Source: Trujillonella humicola
Lineage (GTDB): Bacteria; Actinomycetota; Actinomycetes; Mycobacteriales; Geodermatophilaceae
DNA length: 64,000 bases
Direction of reading: 5' to 3'
Assembly (NCBI RefSeq): GCF_046233715.1
Contig: NZ_JBJNRJ010000014.1
Location: forward strand, 35,872-99,871
The position numbers were made by a program, and so were the translations under genes. This document shows positions 41,235 through 50,188 of the stretch, piece by piece. Every line of letters starts with the position of its first letter. Position 1 is the first letter of the stretch. The notes beneath the pieces are model-generated. The model was given only the letters and a program-made list of their open reading frames with translations, did no database searches and was not told the DNA's origin.

Positions 41235-42287
41235 TCACCCGCCGATCGCCGACATCGGCCGGCTGGGCTGCAGGAAGCTGGGGTCGTCGATGCCGTGCCC
41301 GGGCAGCTTGCCCAGGGTGGCGCTCCGCCACCGGTCGGCGAGCTCCTCGTCGGTGGCCCCCGCCCGCAACGCCGTCCGCAGGTCGGACTCCTCGCGGGCG
41401 AACAGGCAGTTGCGGATCTGACCGTCGGCGGTGAGCCGGGTCCGGTCGCAGCTGCCGCAGAACGAGCGGGTCACCGAGGCGATGATCCCGACCGTGGCCG
41501 GCCCGCCGTCGACCAGCCAGCGCTCGGCCGGCGCCGAGCCGCGCTCCTCGGTGTCCGGGGTCAGCGCGTGCGCGACCGACAGGCGCTCGAGGATGTCCTC
41601 CGCGGTCACCATCCGGCCCCGTGTCCAGGCGTGGTGGGCATCCAGCGGCATCTGCTCGATGAACCGCAGCTGGTAGCCGTGCTCCAGGCAGAAGTCGAGC
41701 AGCGGCACGGCGTCGACGTCGTTGATCCCGTGCAGCAGCACGGCGTTCACCTTCACCGGGGTGAGCCCGGCGGCCTGCGCGGCGGCCAGCCCGGCGAGGA
41801 CGTCGTGCAGCCGGTCGCGGTGGGTGAGCTGCTTGAACCGCGCCGGGTCGACGGTGTCGAGGCTGACGTTGATCCGGTCCAGGCCGGCCTCGGCCAGCGC
41901 CGGGGCGACCCGGGCCAGGCCGATCGCATTGGTCGTGAGGCTGACCTCGGGTCGGGGGCGCAACGCCGTCGCCGCGGCGACGATGCCGGGCAGCCCGGGC
42001 CGGAGCAGCGGCTCGCCGCCGGTGAACCGCACCTCGCGGATGCCGAGCTGCTCGACGCCGACGCGCACCAGCCGCGCGATCTCGGCGTCGGTGAGCACCT
42101 CGACCTTGGGCAGCCAGTCCAGTCCCTCGGGCGGCATGCAGTAGGTGCAGCGCAGGTTGCACCGGTCGGTCAGCGACACCCGCAGGTCGGTGGCCACGCG
42201 GCCGTACCGGTCGACCAGGCCGCCGCTGCCCGGCGCCGGGTCGGGACGACGCGGCACCGGGTCCGGCAGGGGGCTCGGCGAGGGCAT
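41235..42287 (-). CDS. moaA: GTP 3',8-cyclase MoaA (radical SAM)
   Basis: A 350-residue MoaA, the first enzyme of Moco synthesis. The N-terminal SAM cluster motif is C43-X3-C47-X2-C50 (TDRCNLRCTYCMPPEGLDW), followed by VRFTGGEPLLR. The second 4Fe-4S cluster, which binds GTP, uses CGSCDRTRLTADG and a later cysteine in RNCLFA. The protein ends in the functional GG. The ATG at 42287 lacks a ribosome site; a -10-like TACATT six bases upstream suggests a leaderless mRNA. It heads an operon with moaD and a small Glu-rich gene. moaC is not in the window. Confidence 0.95.
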   Translation of the reverse strand: MPSPSPLPDPVPRRPDPAPGSGGLVDRYGRVATDLRVSLTDRCNLRCTYCMPPEGLDWLPKVEVLTDAEIARLVRVGVEQLGIREVRFTGGEPLLRPGLPGIVAAATALRPRPEVSLTTNAIGLARVAPALAEAGLDRINVSLDTVDPARFKQLTHRDRLHDVLAGLAAAQAAGLTPVKVNAVLLHGINDVDAVPLLDFCLEHGYQLRFIEQMPLDAHHAWTRGRMVTAEDILERLSVAHALTPDTEERGSAPAERWLVDGGPATVGIIASVTRSFCGSCDRTRLTADGQIRNCLFAREESDLRTALRAGATDEELADRWRSATLGKLPGHGIDDPSFLQPSRPMSAIGG

Positions 42288-42293
42288 GACCCG

Positions 42294-42299
42294 AATGTA
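42294..42299 (-). promoter_or_regulatory. -10-like TACATT directly before moaA
   Basis: On the minus strand TACATT ends six bases before the moaA ATG and no Shine-Dalgarno sequence is present, the arrangement of leaderless actinobacterial transcripts. A -35 is not clear. Confidence 0.35.
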
Positions 42300-42460
42300 G
42301 TGCTGGGCGGCGGGGTCGCGCCGTTCCCGCGCACCGGCTCCCCGGTCGCGGGAAGCCGCAGGCGGATGGGTGGACGGCGTTGCTACGGTCGCCGGGCCAC
42401 CCGAGGGACCGGCGGGCCCCATCCCGCACTCGCCTGTGGCCAGGAAGCGCGAGAACCCCC

Positions 42461-43714
42461 GTGTCACCCCGCACCCTCTTCAGCCCCTACGCCCGCCTGT
42501 TCGACCTCCCGGGTGCCCGTGCCTTCACCGTGGCCGGCGGGTTCGCCCGGCTCCCGGCGCCGATGCTGGGACTGGGCGCCGTGCTGCTCGTGCAGAGCGA
42601 GTCGGGCAGCTACGGGCTGGCCGGCGCCGTCTCCGGCGTCCTCGCCCTCTCCTACGGCATCGCCGGGCCGCAGTGGGGGCGGGCCATGGATCGTCGCGGC
42701 CAGGGCCGGGTGCTGCGGCTGGCGATGGTCGGGTTCGCCACCGCCGGCGTCGCCTTCGTGGTGGCCGTGGTCACCGGGGCGCCGATCTGGACCTGGTTCG
42801 TCCTGGCGTCCCTCGCCGGCGCGAGCGGCCCCAACATCGGGTCGCTGGTCCGCGCCCGCTGGTCGGCGGCCCTGGAGCCCGGCGGGCGGCAGACGGCGTA
42901 CGCCTTCGAGGCCGTCGCCGACGAGGTGACCTTCGTCATCGGCCCGCCGCTGGTGACCCTGCTCGCCACGCTGGTCGCCCCGCCGGTCGGCTTCCTCACC
43001 GGGATCACCTCCGGCGTCCTCGGGGGTCTCTGGCTCGCCGCCCAGCGCGAGACCGAGCCGCCGGCGAGGCCGCGGGAGGCCTCCGCGACCGGCCCGCACC
43101 GGTCGGTGCTGACCCCGAGCCTGCTCGTCGTCGTGGTGACCTTCGTGGCCGTGGGCGGCCTGTTCGGCGCACTGGACGTCGTCGTCATCGGGTTCGCCGA
43201 CGAGCAGGGCTCCCGCGCGCTGTCGGGCCTCGCCCTGGCCGTGTTCGCGTTCGGCAGCCTCGTGGCCGGGCTGGTCTACGGCGTCGTCCGGCTGCCGGGC
43301 ACGCTGGCGGCCCGCCTGGTGGCGACGGCGGTCGCCTTCGGCCTGGCGGCCCAGCTGCTGTGGGGGGTGGGCTCCCTGCCGGCGCTCGTCGGCTGCGGCT
43401 TCCTCGCCGGCCTGACCATCGCCCCGGTGCTCGTCGCGGGGACCTCGCTGGTGGAGTCCCGCGTCGCCCCCGGCGTGCTCACCGAGTCCCTGGCCTGGAC
43501 GATCACCGGGCTGACCGTCGGCGTCACGGCGGGATCCGCGCTGGCCGGCGCGGCCGTCGACGCCTGGGGAGCAGAGGCCGCCTTCGCCGTCCCCGCGCTG
43601 GCGGCGGCGCTCGCCGGGCTGATCGCGCTGGCCGGGGCGCCGTTGCTGCGGCGGCGCGCCGAGCTGCCGCAGGTCGCACCTGCCGTGCCGGTTGAGCGGG
43701 AGGCCGCGGGGTAA
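42461..43714 (+). CDS. Major facilitator superfamily transporter
   Basis: A 417-residue polytopic protein with about twelve hydrophobic segments in two halves separated by a cytoplasmic loop near residue 195 (ETEPPARPREASATGP). The MFS motif A-like loop QWGRAMDRRGQGRVLRLAM lies between helices two and three. It belongs to the drug/sugar-efflux type group; substrate unknown. The GTG at 42461 is followed by a short amphipathic segment (LFSPYARLFDLPGARAF) typical of these transporters; a longer start at 42380 has no support. It is divergent from moaA and 69 bp before the aldo/keto reductase gene. Confidence 0.87.
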   Translation: MSPRTLFSPYARLFDLPGARAFTVAGGFARLPAPMLGLGAVLLVQSESGSYGLAGAVSGVLALSYGIAGPQWGRAMDRRGQGRVLRLAMVGFATAGVAFVVAVVTGAPIWTWFVLASLAGASGPNIGSLVRARWSAALEPGGRQTAYAFEAVADEVTFVIGPPLVTLLATLVAPPVGFLTGITSGVLGGLWLAAQRETEPPARPREASATGPHRSVLTPSLLVVVVTFVAVGGLFGALDVVVIGFADEQGSRALSGLALAVFAFGSLVAGLVYGVVRLPGTLAARLVATAVAFGLAAQLLWGVGSLPALVGCGFLAGLTIAPVLVAGTSLVESRVAPGVLTESLAWTITGLTVGVTAGSALAGAAVDAWGAEAAFAVPALAAALAGLIALAGAPLLRRRAELPQVAPAVPVEREAAG

Positions 43715-43783
43715 GCGGGCGCACCGGAAGGACGCGCACGACCGGTTCGCGCGCTCCACCGCGATCTGCGAGAGGAACTCCCC

Positions 43784-44623
43784 GTGGCAACCGTGCCCAC
43801 CATCCGCCTGACCGACGGCGTCGAGATCCCCCAGCTGGGCTTCGGCGTCTACCAGATCCCGCCGGACCAGACCGTCGAGGCGGTCACGGCCGCGCTGGAG
43901 ATCGGCTACCGGCACATCGACACGGCCGAGATGTACGGCAACGAGAAGGAGGTCGGCGAGGCCGTCCGCCGGTCGGGCGTCGACCGCGACGACGTCTTCG
44001 TGACCAGCAAGCTGAACAACGGCTTCCACCGCCGCGACGACGCGCTGCGCGCCTTCGACCGGACGCTGGCCGACCTCGGCTTCGACGTCCTGGACCTGTT
44101 CCTGATCCACTGGCCGCTGCCCACGACCGACGTCGACTACGTGGAGACGTGGAAGGCGATGGAGGAGATCCTCGCCGGCGGCCGCTGCCGGGCGATCGGC
44201 GTGTCGAACTTCCAGGCCTCCCACCTGCGCCGGTTGTTCGAGGAGACCGGGGTCCGGCCGGCGGTGAACCAGATCGAGGTGCACCCCTACCTGGTCCAGG
44301 ACGAGCTGCGGGCCTTCGGCGCCGACCACGGGATCGTCACCGAGGCCTGGTCGCCCATCGCGCAGGGCAAGGTCCTCGACGACCCGGTGATCGTCCGGGT
44401 GGCCGAGCAGGTCGGGCGGACGCCGGCGCAGGTCGTGCTCCGCTGGCACGTGCAGCGCGGCGACGTCGTCTTCCCCAAGTCGGTGACCCGCAGCCGCATG
44501 GAGGAGAACTGGGCGCTGTTCGACTTCGCGCTCGACGAGGACGCGATGACCGCGATCACCGGGCTCGACCGCGGCGAGCGCACCGGCCCCGACCCGGACA
44601 CGTTCGACTACGTGCCCCGCTGA
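43784..44623 (+). CDS. Aldo/keto reductase
   Basis: A 279-residue AKR with a TIM-barrel fold that reduces aldehydes or ketones with NADPH. The catalytic tetrad is visible: D in HIDTAEMYGNEKEVGEAVR, Y in the same motif, K in VFVTSKLNNG and H in LFLIHWPLP. The NADPH site VFPKSVTRSRMEEN is near the C-terminus. Length and motifs match AKR5-like 2,5-diketo-gluconate reductases, common in actinobacteria. The GTG at 43784 follows GAGAGGAA. A perfect-armed hairpin follows 7 bp after the stop, between this gene and the convergent DUF3097 gene. Confidence 0.92.
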   Translation: MATVPTIRLTDGVEIPQLGFGVYQIPPDQTVEAVTAALEIGYRHIDTAEMYGNEKEVGEAVRRSGVDRDDVFVTSKLNNGFHRRDDALRAFDRTLADLGFDVLDLFLIHWPLPTTDVDYVETWKAMEEILAGGRCRAIGVSNFQASHLRRLFEETGVRPAVNQIEVHPYLVQDELRAFGADHGIVTEAWSPIAQGKVLDDPVIVRVAEQVGRTPAQVVLRWHVQRGDVVFPKSVTRSRMEENWALFDFALDEDAMTAITGLDRGERTGPDPDTFDYVPR

Positions 44624-44630
44624 GTGCCCG

Positions 44631-44673
44631 GCGGAGTACGACGGCGCAGGAGACCTGCACCGTCGTACTCCGC
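44631..44673. repeat. Intergenic hairpin, family A copy 1
   Basis: Arms GCGGAGTACGACGG (44631-44644) and its complement (44660-44673) are perfect; inside, GCAGG-AGA-CCTGC continues the stem to a 3-nt loop with one C/A mismatch, giving nearly 20 paired bases. It fills the 49-bp space between convergent stops and touches the TAG of the DUF3097 gene. Related copies are at 50133-50171 (inverted) and 59558-59600. Confidence 0.8.
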
Positions 44674-45482
44674 TACTCCGTCGTGACGAAGTCGATGAGC
44701 TCCTCGACGCGGCCGATGAGGGCCGGCTCGAGGTCGGTCCAGGTGCGGACCCGCGCGAGGATGCGCTGCGCCCAGACGTAGCCGGTGTCGTCCTCCCACC
44801 CCAGCCGCCGGCAGACGCCGCCCTTCCAGTCCTCGCCCTTGGGGACCGTCGGCCAGGCCCTGATCCCGACCACCGACGGCTTGACCGCCTGCCAGATGTC
44901 GACGAACGGGTGGCCGACGACGAGCGCGTGCGCGCCGGTCACCTGCTCGGCGATCCGCGACTCCTTGGACCCCCTCACCAGGTGGTCGACCAGCACGCCG
45001 AGCCGCCGTCCCGACGACGGGCGGAAGTCCCGCACGATGCCGGGCAGGTCGTCCACGCCGTGCAGCGGCTCCACGACCACGCCCTCGATGCGCAGGTCGT
45101 GGCCCCACACCTTCTCGACGAGCTCCGCGTCGTGCTTGCCCTCGACGTAGATGCGTCCCTCGCGCGCGACCCGCGCCCGTGCGCCCGCGACGTAGGTCGA
45201 CCCGGAGGCGCTGCGGGTGGGCGCCGCCGGTGCGGCGGGCCGGGGCCGGACGAGGACGACGGGGCGCCCGTCGACCCAGAACCCCGGCCCCAGCGGGTAG
45301 GCGCGCACGCGGCCGTTGCGGTCCTCGAGGTGGACGACGTCCTTCTCGCACCGCACGACGGCCCCGACGAACCCGGAGCTCGGGTCCTCGACGACGAGGT
45401 CGCGTTCGGCCGCCACCTGAGGCGCGGCCTTCTTCACCGTCCGCGGGTGGACCAGGTCGTCGTAGGGGGAGCGAGGTGGCAC
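44673..45482 (-). CDS. DUF3097 family protein
   Basis: A 269-residue actinobacterial protein of the DUF3097 family. It opens with a VEDPSSGFVGAVVRCEKDVV beta-rich domain and a LEDRNGRVRAYPLGPGFWVD strand set; then comes a conserved IYVEGKHDAELVEKVWGHDL, which resembles a Toprim-like acidic motif, followed by GVDDLPGIVRDF, VVGHPFVDIWQ and WKGGVCRRLGWEDD. The acidic GKHDAE motif makes nucleic-acid or phosphotransfer chemistry conceivable, but the function is not known. The GTG at 45482 gives the normal family length. It is divergent from the PRC-barrel gene across a 324-bp gap. Confidence 0.85.
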   Translation of the reverse strand: MPPRSPYDDLVHPRTVKKAAPQVAAERDLVVEDPSSGFVGAVVRCEKDVVHLEDRNGRVRAYPLGPGFWVDGRPVVLVRPRPAAPAAPTRSASGSTYVAGARARVAREGRIYVEGKHDAELVEKVWGHDLRIEGVVVEPLHGVDDLPGIVRDFRPSSGRRLGVLVDHLVRGSKESRIAEQVTGAHALVVGHPFVDIWQAVKPSVVGIRAWPTVPKGEDWKGGVCRRLGWEDDTGYVWAQRILARVRTWTDLEPALIGRVEELIDFVTTE

Positions 45483-45806
45483 GGGCCGAGTCTGTGCAGC
45501 AGCACCGGCGCGGGCGGGGACGACGCGCCGGGACGTGGCCTGCGACACGCCCGGACGCGACCGATGTGACTGACCGTGGTCGATCAAACTGGACTTGTCC
45601 GTCCCCGTCTGGTCGCCGCCGCCAGGTCCCGCTGGCGACGCGCTGACCAGTGCGGACGTGCTCCGCGGCGACCCGGGGGCCGGGCGGCGGGCCCGCCCGA
45701 CGCGCCGGGCCCGGGCGTGTCGGTCCGGTCGATGTCGTTTCGTGATCTTCGTGGCGGCAATGGCTTGGGCCGACCGTGTGACACCACCGGATGGGAGCCC
45801 ACCACC
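45483..45806. other. Gene-free divergent region between DUF3097 and PRC-barrel genes
   Basis: This 324-bp stretch has no convincing coding frame. It must hold promoters for both flanking genes; a GTTTCG at 45737-45742 resembles a stress-type -35 but no GGGTAT partner follows at the right distance. A GC-rich palindrome CGCCGGGCCCGGGCG lies at about 45703-45717. Confidence 0.45.
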
Positions 45807-46661
45807 ATGATCGGCACCGACAGCATCAGCCGAGTGATCGGCCAGGACGTCTACGACGAGACCGGCAGCAAGATCGGATCGGCGTCCGAGGTCTACCTCG
45901 ACGACGAGACCGGGCAGCCGGAGTGGGTGACGGTACGCACCGGCCTGTTCGGCACGAAGGAGTCCTTCGTCCCGATCCGCGACGCCGACCTGACCAACGA
46001 CGGCCTCCGCGTCCCCGTGAGCAAGGACCGGGTGAAGGACGCCCCCAAGATCGACACCGACGGGCACCTCTCCCCGCAGGAGGAGCAGGAGCTCTACCGC
46101 TACTACGGCATGGGCACCGGCACGGCCGGCACGGGCATGAGCGACACGACCCGCACCGAGTCGACCACCGGGATGGCCACGACCGGGACGGCGGGCACCG
46201 CCGGCGACCGGGACAGGGACGCCCGCGGCACCGTCGGCCGCGACACCTCCGGCCCGACCACCGACAACGCGATGACCCGCTCGGAGGAGCAGCTGTCGGT
46301 CGGCACCCGCCAGGAGGAGGTCGGGCGCGCCCGGCTGCGTAAGTACGTCGTCACCGAGAACGTGACCGAGACCGTCCCGGTCTCCCGCGAGGAGGTCCGG
46401 CTCGAGCGCGAGCCGATCACCGACGCGAACGTCGGCAACGCCATGGACGGCCCGGCGATCTCCGAGGAGGAGCACGAGGTCACGCTGCACGCCGAGCGGC
46501 CGGTCGTGCAGAAGGAGGCCGTGCCGGTCGAGCGCGTCCGCCTGGACAAGGAGACCGTCACCGACACCGAGACGGTGAGCGACAGCGTGCGCAAGGAGCA
46601 GGTCGAGATGGAGGGCGGCGACACCGTCCGCGACCGGGACCGGGACGGCCGCATCGGCTGA
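45807..46661 (+). CDS. PRC-barrel / DUF2382 stress-type protein
   Basis: A 284-residue soluble protein. The PRC-barrel is at about 1-85 (SRVIGQDVYDETGSKIGSAS, VRTGLFGTKESFVPI), a Thr/Gly-rich linker runs to about 165, and DUF2382 follows (RSEEQLSVGTRQEEVGRARL, then RKYVVTENVTETVPVSREEV and HEVTLHAERPVVQKEAVPVE). This architecture is widespread in stress-tolerant bacteria, including actinobacteria and Deinococcus, and is often induced by drying or salt, but its activity is unknown. The ATG at 45807 starts the PRC domain; the ribosome site is weak. A hairpin follows 24 bp after the stop. Confidence 0.88.
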   Translation: MIGTDSISRVIGQDVYDETGSKIGSASEVYLDDETGQPEWVTVRTGLFGTKESFVPIRDADLTNDGLRVPVSKDRVKDAPKIDTDGHLSPQEEQELYRYYGMGTGTAGTGMSDTTRTESTTGMATTGTAGTAGDRDRDARGTVGRDTSGPTTDNAMTRSEEQLSVGTRQEEVGRARLRKYVVTENVTETVPVSREEVRLEREPITDANVGNAMDGPAISEEEHEVTLHAERPVVQKEAVPVERVRLDKETVTDTETVSDSVRKEQVEMEGGDTVRDRDRDGRIG

Positions 46662-46684
46662 CCGCCACCTCCGCAGAACGCCGG

Positions 46685-46714
46685 GCGGCCCCACTCCTGC
46701 GGGAGCGGGGCCGC
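46685..46714. terminator. Bidirectional hairpin terminator
   Basis: GCGGCCCC (46685-46692) pairs with GGGGCCGC (46707-46714); inside, CTCC/GGAG extends the stem around a short loop. It sits between the convergent PRC-barrel and M18 peptidase genes. Confidence 0.6.
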
Positions 46715-46756
46715 TCGCCGTTCGGCCGGGTCGGGCCGGGCCGCCGGGCCGCCCGG

Positions 46757-48028
46757 TCAGCCCGCCAGGCAGCTGGTCAGCGCGTCGGCGTAGAGGGGGA
46801 CGTCGAGGGCCGAGGCCAGCTCCCGGCACGAGTGCATGGCCAGCATCGGCCCACCGACGTCGACGGTCGGGACGCCGAGCCGGGTGGCCGTCAGCGGGCC
46901 GATGGTGCTGCCGCACGGCAGGTCGGCCCGGGACACGAACCACTGGAACGGCACCGAGGCCTCCGCGCAGCGCTCGGCGAACCAGGCGGCGCCGGCCGCG
47001 TCGGTCGCGTAGGCCTGGTTGGCGTTCACCTTGACCACGGGCCCGCCGCCCAGCCGCGGCTGGTGCGCCGGCTCGTGCCGGTCGGACCGGGTCGGGTGGA
47101 CGGCGTGGGCCATGTCCGCGGAGACCAGCCGCGACCGCGCCAGCGCCCGAGGCAGCGCCTGCGGGTCCCCGGGGTCGCCCACCGCGACCAGCCGGCCGAC
47201 GACGTCGGCGAGGAAGCTGCCGCGCGCCCCGGACATCGAGCCGCTGCCCACCTCCTCGTGGTCGTTGGCGACCAGCAGCTGGGTGCGGGCCCCCGCCGGC
47301 GCGGCGATCAGCGCGGTCGTGCCCGCGTGGCAGCTGGCCAGGTTGTCCAGCCGGGGCGCGGCGATCCAGGTCCCGTCCGCGCCGGCCGTCCCCGCGGGCT
47401 GGGTGTCGGCCAGCACGAGGTCCTGCGCCAGGACGTGCCCGGGGTCCACGCCGGCGGCCTCGGCCACGGCCGCGGTGAGGTCCCCGGCGTCGGCCAGGTC
47501 CTGCGACCACACCGGGACCAGCTCCCGCTGCGGGTCGAGCGTCAGCCCGTCGCGCACGCCGCGGTCGAGGTGGATGGCCAGCGAGGGCAGCCGCACCGGC
47601 GCGCCCGGGAGGTGGACCAGCGCCTGGGCTCCGCCGCGCAGCACCACCCGGCCGGCGAGGGTCAGCTCCCGGTCCAGCCAGGTGTGCCAGAGGCCGCCGC
47701 CGTAGGGCTCCACCCCGAGCAACCGGTAGCCGGCCTGCCGGACGTCGGGCCGGGGCCGCACGCGGAACGTCGGCGAGTCGGTGTGCGCGCCGACCATGCG
47801 CAGCCCCGCCTCGGCCGGCGACGCGCTGCCCATCCGGAAGGCGACGAGGCTGCCGTGGCGGACGACGAAGCGCCGGTCGCCGGGCGCGAGGGTCCAGGGG
47901 TCGGCCTCGGCGAGCTCGGTGAACCCGGCCGCGGTGAGCCGGCGCGCCATCTCGGCGACGGCGTGGAACGGGCTGGGGGCGGCGTCGACGAAGGCGCGCA
48001 GGTCGTCGCCGGTTCGCGGGTCGGGCAT
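46757..48028 (-). CDS. M18-family aspartyl aminopeptidase
   Basis: A 423-residue zinc aminopeptidase that removes N-terminal acidic residues from peptides in the cytosol. Metal ligands and catalytic residues are in GAHTDSPTFRVRPRPD, PRLDNLASC, VANDHEEVGSGSMSGA, VSADMAHAVHP and LAMHSCRELAS. Length matches the family. The ATG at 48028 begins the standard N-terminus (DDLRAFVDAAPSPFHAVAEM). It is divergent from the MoxR gene with about 50-60 bp between. Assignment is firm; it is a housekeeping peptidase. Confidence 0.94.
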   Translation of the reverse strand: MPDPRTGDDLRAFVDAAPSPFHAVAEMARRLTAAGFTELAEADPWTLAPGDRRFVVRHGSLVAFRMGSASPAEAGLRMVGAHTDSPTFRVRPRPDVRQAGYRLLGVEPYGGGLWHTWLDRELTLAGRVVLRGGAQALVHLPGAPVRLPSLAIHLDRGVRDGLTLDPQRELVPVWSQDLADAGDLTAAVAEAAGVDPGHVLAQDLVLADTQPAGTAGADGTWIAAPRLDNLASCHAGTTALIAAPAGARTQLLVANDHEEVGSGSMSGARGSFLADVVGRLVAVGDPGDPQALPRALARSRLVSADMAHAVHPTRSDRHEPAHQPRLGGGPVVKVNANQAYATDAAGAAWFAERCAEASVPFQWFVSRADLPCGSTIGPLTATRLGVPTVDVGGPMLAMHSCRELASALDVPLYADALTSCLAG

Positions 48029-48078
48029 GCCGCCATCGTGCCCTCCGGCGGGTCGGACCTCCCCGGCGGCGAGGTGGG

Positions 48079-49002
48079 ATGCTCGGCGGCGTGAGCGAGA
48101 CCACGCTGCCGGCCACCCCCGGCGTCGGCTTCCCCGACCCGGAGTCGCTGGCCGGCGCCCTGCGCGCGACCGGCTACCTGCCCGACGAGGGCCTGGCCAC
48201 CGCGGCGTACCTGGCGCTGGTCATGCGCCGTCCGCTGTTCCTCGAGGGCGAGGCGGGGGTCGGCAAGACCGCGCTGGCCCGCGCGCTGGCCGAGGTGACC
48301 GGCCGCCCGCTGTACCGCCTGCAGTGCTACGAGGGCCTGGAGGCCAGCCAGGCGCTCTACGACTGGGACTTCGGCCGACAGCTGCTGCACCTGCGGGCCG
48401 CCGAGGCCGCGCACGCGACGGGGGACACGCAGGCCCTGGAGGCCTCGCTCTACGACCGCCGGTTCCTGCTGGCCCGCCCGCTGCTCCAGGCGCTGGAGGA
48501 CTCCCCCAGCGTGCTCCTGGTCGACGAGGTCGACCGCGCCGACGACGAGTTCGAGGCGTTCCTGCTCGAGGTGCTGTCGGACTTCACGATCTCCATCCCC
48601 GAGCTCGGCACGGTCCGGGCGGAGGTGCCCCCGCTGGTCGTGCTGACCTCCAACCGCACCCGCGAGGTGCACGACGCGCTCAAGCGCCGCTGCCTCTACC
48701 ACTGGCTGCAGCACCCCGACTTCGACCGCGAGGTGGCGATCCTGCGCACCCGCCTGCCGGAGGTCACCGAGCGGCTGGCGCGGGAGGTCGCCGCGGCGAC
48801 GGCGAAGCTGCGCGGTCTGGACCTGGTCAAGCCGCCGGGCGTGGCCGAGGCGATGGACTGGGCCAGCGCCCTGCACGCCCTGGGCGCCCGCGAGCTCGAC
48901 CCGGACCTCGCCGCCCGGACCCTCGGCGCGGTGCTGAAGTACCGCGAGGACACCGACCGGGTGCACTCCCTGGCCCGCGGGGCGCTCTTCGGTGGCGGCT
49001 GA
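48079..49002 (+). CDS. MoxR-family AAA+ ATPase, CoxD-like
   Basis: A 307-residue MoxR-type AAA+ protein. Walker A GEAGVGKT, YRLQCYEGLEASQALYDWD, Walker B VLLVDEVDRADDEFEAFLLE and sensor 1 LTSNRTRE are clear. In CO-dehydrogenase clusters the homologue CoxD works with the VWA protein CoxE to mature the Mo site. The next gene, a CoxE-like VWA protein, overlaps its end by 11 bp, the typical pair. The ATG at 48079 follows GAGGTGG closely; GTG 48091 is an alternative with better spacing. No coxMSL structural genes are in the window. Confidence 0.9.
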   Translation: MLGGVSETTLPATPGVGFPDPESLAGALRATGYLPDEGLATAAYLALVMRRPLFLEGEAGVGKTALARALAEVTGRPLYRLQCYEGLEASQALYDWDFGRQLLHLRAAEAAHATGDTQALEASLYDRRFLLARPLLQALEDSPSVLLVDEVDRADDEFEAFLLEVLSDFTISIPELGTVRAEVPPLVVLTSNRTREVHDALKRRCLYHWLQHPDFDREVAILRTRLPEVTERLAREVAAATAKLRGLDLVKPPGVAEAMDWASALHALGARELDPDLAARTLGAVLKYREDTDRVHSLARGALFGGG

Positions 49003-50122
49003 GGCGGCGGAGAACGGGGCCGCGCGGGACGTCGTCGCGACCGTCCTCGGCTTCGCCCGGACCCTGCGCGTCGCCGGGGTGGCGGCCTCGCCGGACCGGG
49101 TCGAGGCGATGCTGGAGGCGGTCGGCGCCCTCGACGTCCTGGACGCCACGGACGTGTACTGGGCCGGCCGGCTGACCCTGTGCGGCGGGCCCGACGACCT
49201 GGAGCGCTACGACGCCGCCTTCGCCGCGTACTTCGGTGGGGAGGCGCCGCGGATGCGCTCCTCGCCGGCCCAGCCGAAGCCGGTCGAGGCGCTGTCCGCG
49301 CCGCTCGAGGCCGGCACCGGCGAGGGGGAGGACGACGCCCCCTCCGACGTCGCCGGGCAGGCCAGCGCCGACGAGGTCCTGCGCCACCGGGACGTCGCCG
49401 AGCTCACCGTCGCCGAGCGCGAGGAACTGCGCCGGCTGTTCGCCCTGCTGCGGCCGGCGTCGCCGATGCGGGCCTCGCGCCGTCGGCGGCCCAGCGCGCA
49501 CGGCTCCGTGCACGCGTCGCGCACGGTGCGCCGGGCGCTGCGCGACGGCGGCGAGGTCACCCGGCTGCTGCACCGCCGGGCCCGCCCGCGCCCGCGCCGC
49601 GTCGTCCTGCTGATCGACGTCTCCGGCTCGATGAGCCCCTACGCCGACGCGCTGCTCCGGTACGCCCACGCGGCGGTTCGCGCCCACCCCGCGGCGACCG
49701 AGGTGTTCACGATCGGCACCCGGCTCACGCGGGTGACCCGGGAGCTGCGGCTGCGCGACCCGGACAAGGCGCTGGCCGCGAGCGGGGCGGCGATCCCGGA
49801 CTGGTCGGGCGGCACCCGGCTGGGCGAGGTGCTCAAGGCCTTCCTCGACCGGTGGGGCCAGCGCGGCACCGCCCGCGGCGCCGTCGTCGTCGTCTGCAGC
49901 GACGGCTGGGAGCGCGGGGGCACCGAGCTGCTCGGCGAGCAGATGGCCCGGCTGCGCCGGCTCGCGCACGCGGTCGTGTGGGTCAACCCGCACAAGGGCC
50001 GGGCAGGGTACGAGCCGCTGACCGGCGGGATGCAGGCGGCCCTGCCGTCGCTCGACGCGTTCGTGGCCGGGCACAGCCTCGCCGCGTTCGAGGAGCTCAC
50101 GGGAGTGATCCAGAGGTGTTGA
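48992..50122 (+). CDS. VWA domain protein, CoxE-like
   Basis: A 376-residue protein with an N-terminal helical region (1-170), an Arg-rich stretch RASRRRRPSAHGSVHA and a C-terminal von Willebrand A domain with the MIDAS motif VLLIDVSGSMSPYADAL and later DWSGGTRLGEVLKAF and VVVCSDGWERGGTE. This is the CoxE layout; CoxE and CoxD act together on the Mo-Cu site of CO dehydrogenase and probably on related hydroxylases. The GTG at 48992 overlaps the MoxR gene by 11 bp, so the two are co-translated. A family-A hairpin lies between it and xdhC. Confidence 0.9.
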   Translation: MAAEAAENGAARDVVATVLGFARTLRVAGVAASPDRVEAMLEAVGALDVLDATDVYWAGRLTLCGGPDDLERYDAAFAAYFGGEAPRMRSSPAQPKPVEALSAPLEAGTGEGEDDAPSDVAGQASADEVLRHRDVAELTVAEREELRRLFALLRPASPMRASRRRRPSAHGSVHASRTVRRALRDGGEVTRLLHRRARPRPRRVVLLIDVSGSMSPYADALLRYAHAAVRAHPAATEVFTIGTRLTRVTRELRLRDPDKALAASGAAIPDWSGGTRLGEVLKAFLDRWGQRGTARGAVVVVCSDGWERGGTELLGEQMARLRRLAHAVVWVNPHKGRAGYEPLTGGMQAALPSLDAFVAGHSLAAFEELTGVIQRC

Positions 50123-50132
50123 GGCGTTGTGC

Positions 50133-50171
50133 GGAGTGCCCCGGTGCAGGTCTCCTGCGCTCCGGCACTCC
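50133..50171. repeat. Intergenic hairpin, family A copy 2 (inverted orientation)
   Basis: GGAGTGCC (50133-50140) pairs with GGCACTCC (50164-50171); the centre is GCAGG-TCT-CCTGC, the reverse complement of the centre in the copies at 44631 and 59558. The middle of the stem has two mismatches. It lies between two same-strand genes (VWA and xdhC). Confidence 0.7.
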
Positions 50172-50188
50172 ACTACCGGGAGGCGTAC

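Noticed and set aside
44673..48116. A single 1,147-codon minus-strand gene including DUF3097
   Set aside because: Only the last 270 codons match DUF3097; the upstream part is antisense to the PRC-barrel gene and out of frame with the M18 gene.
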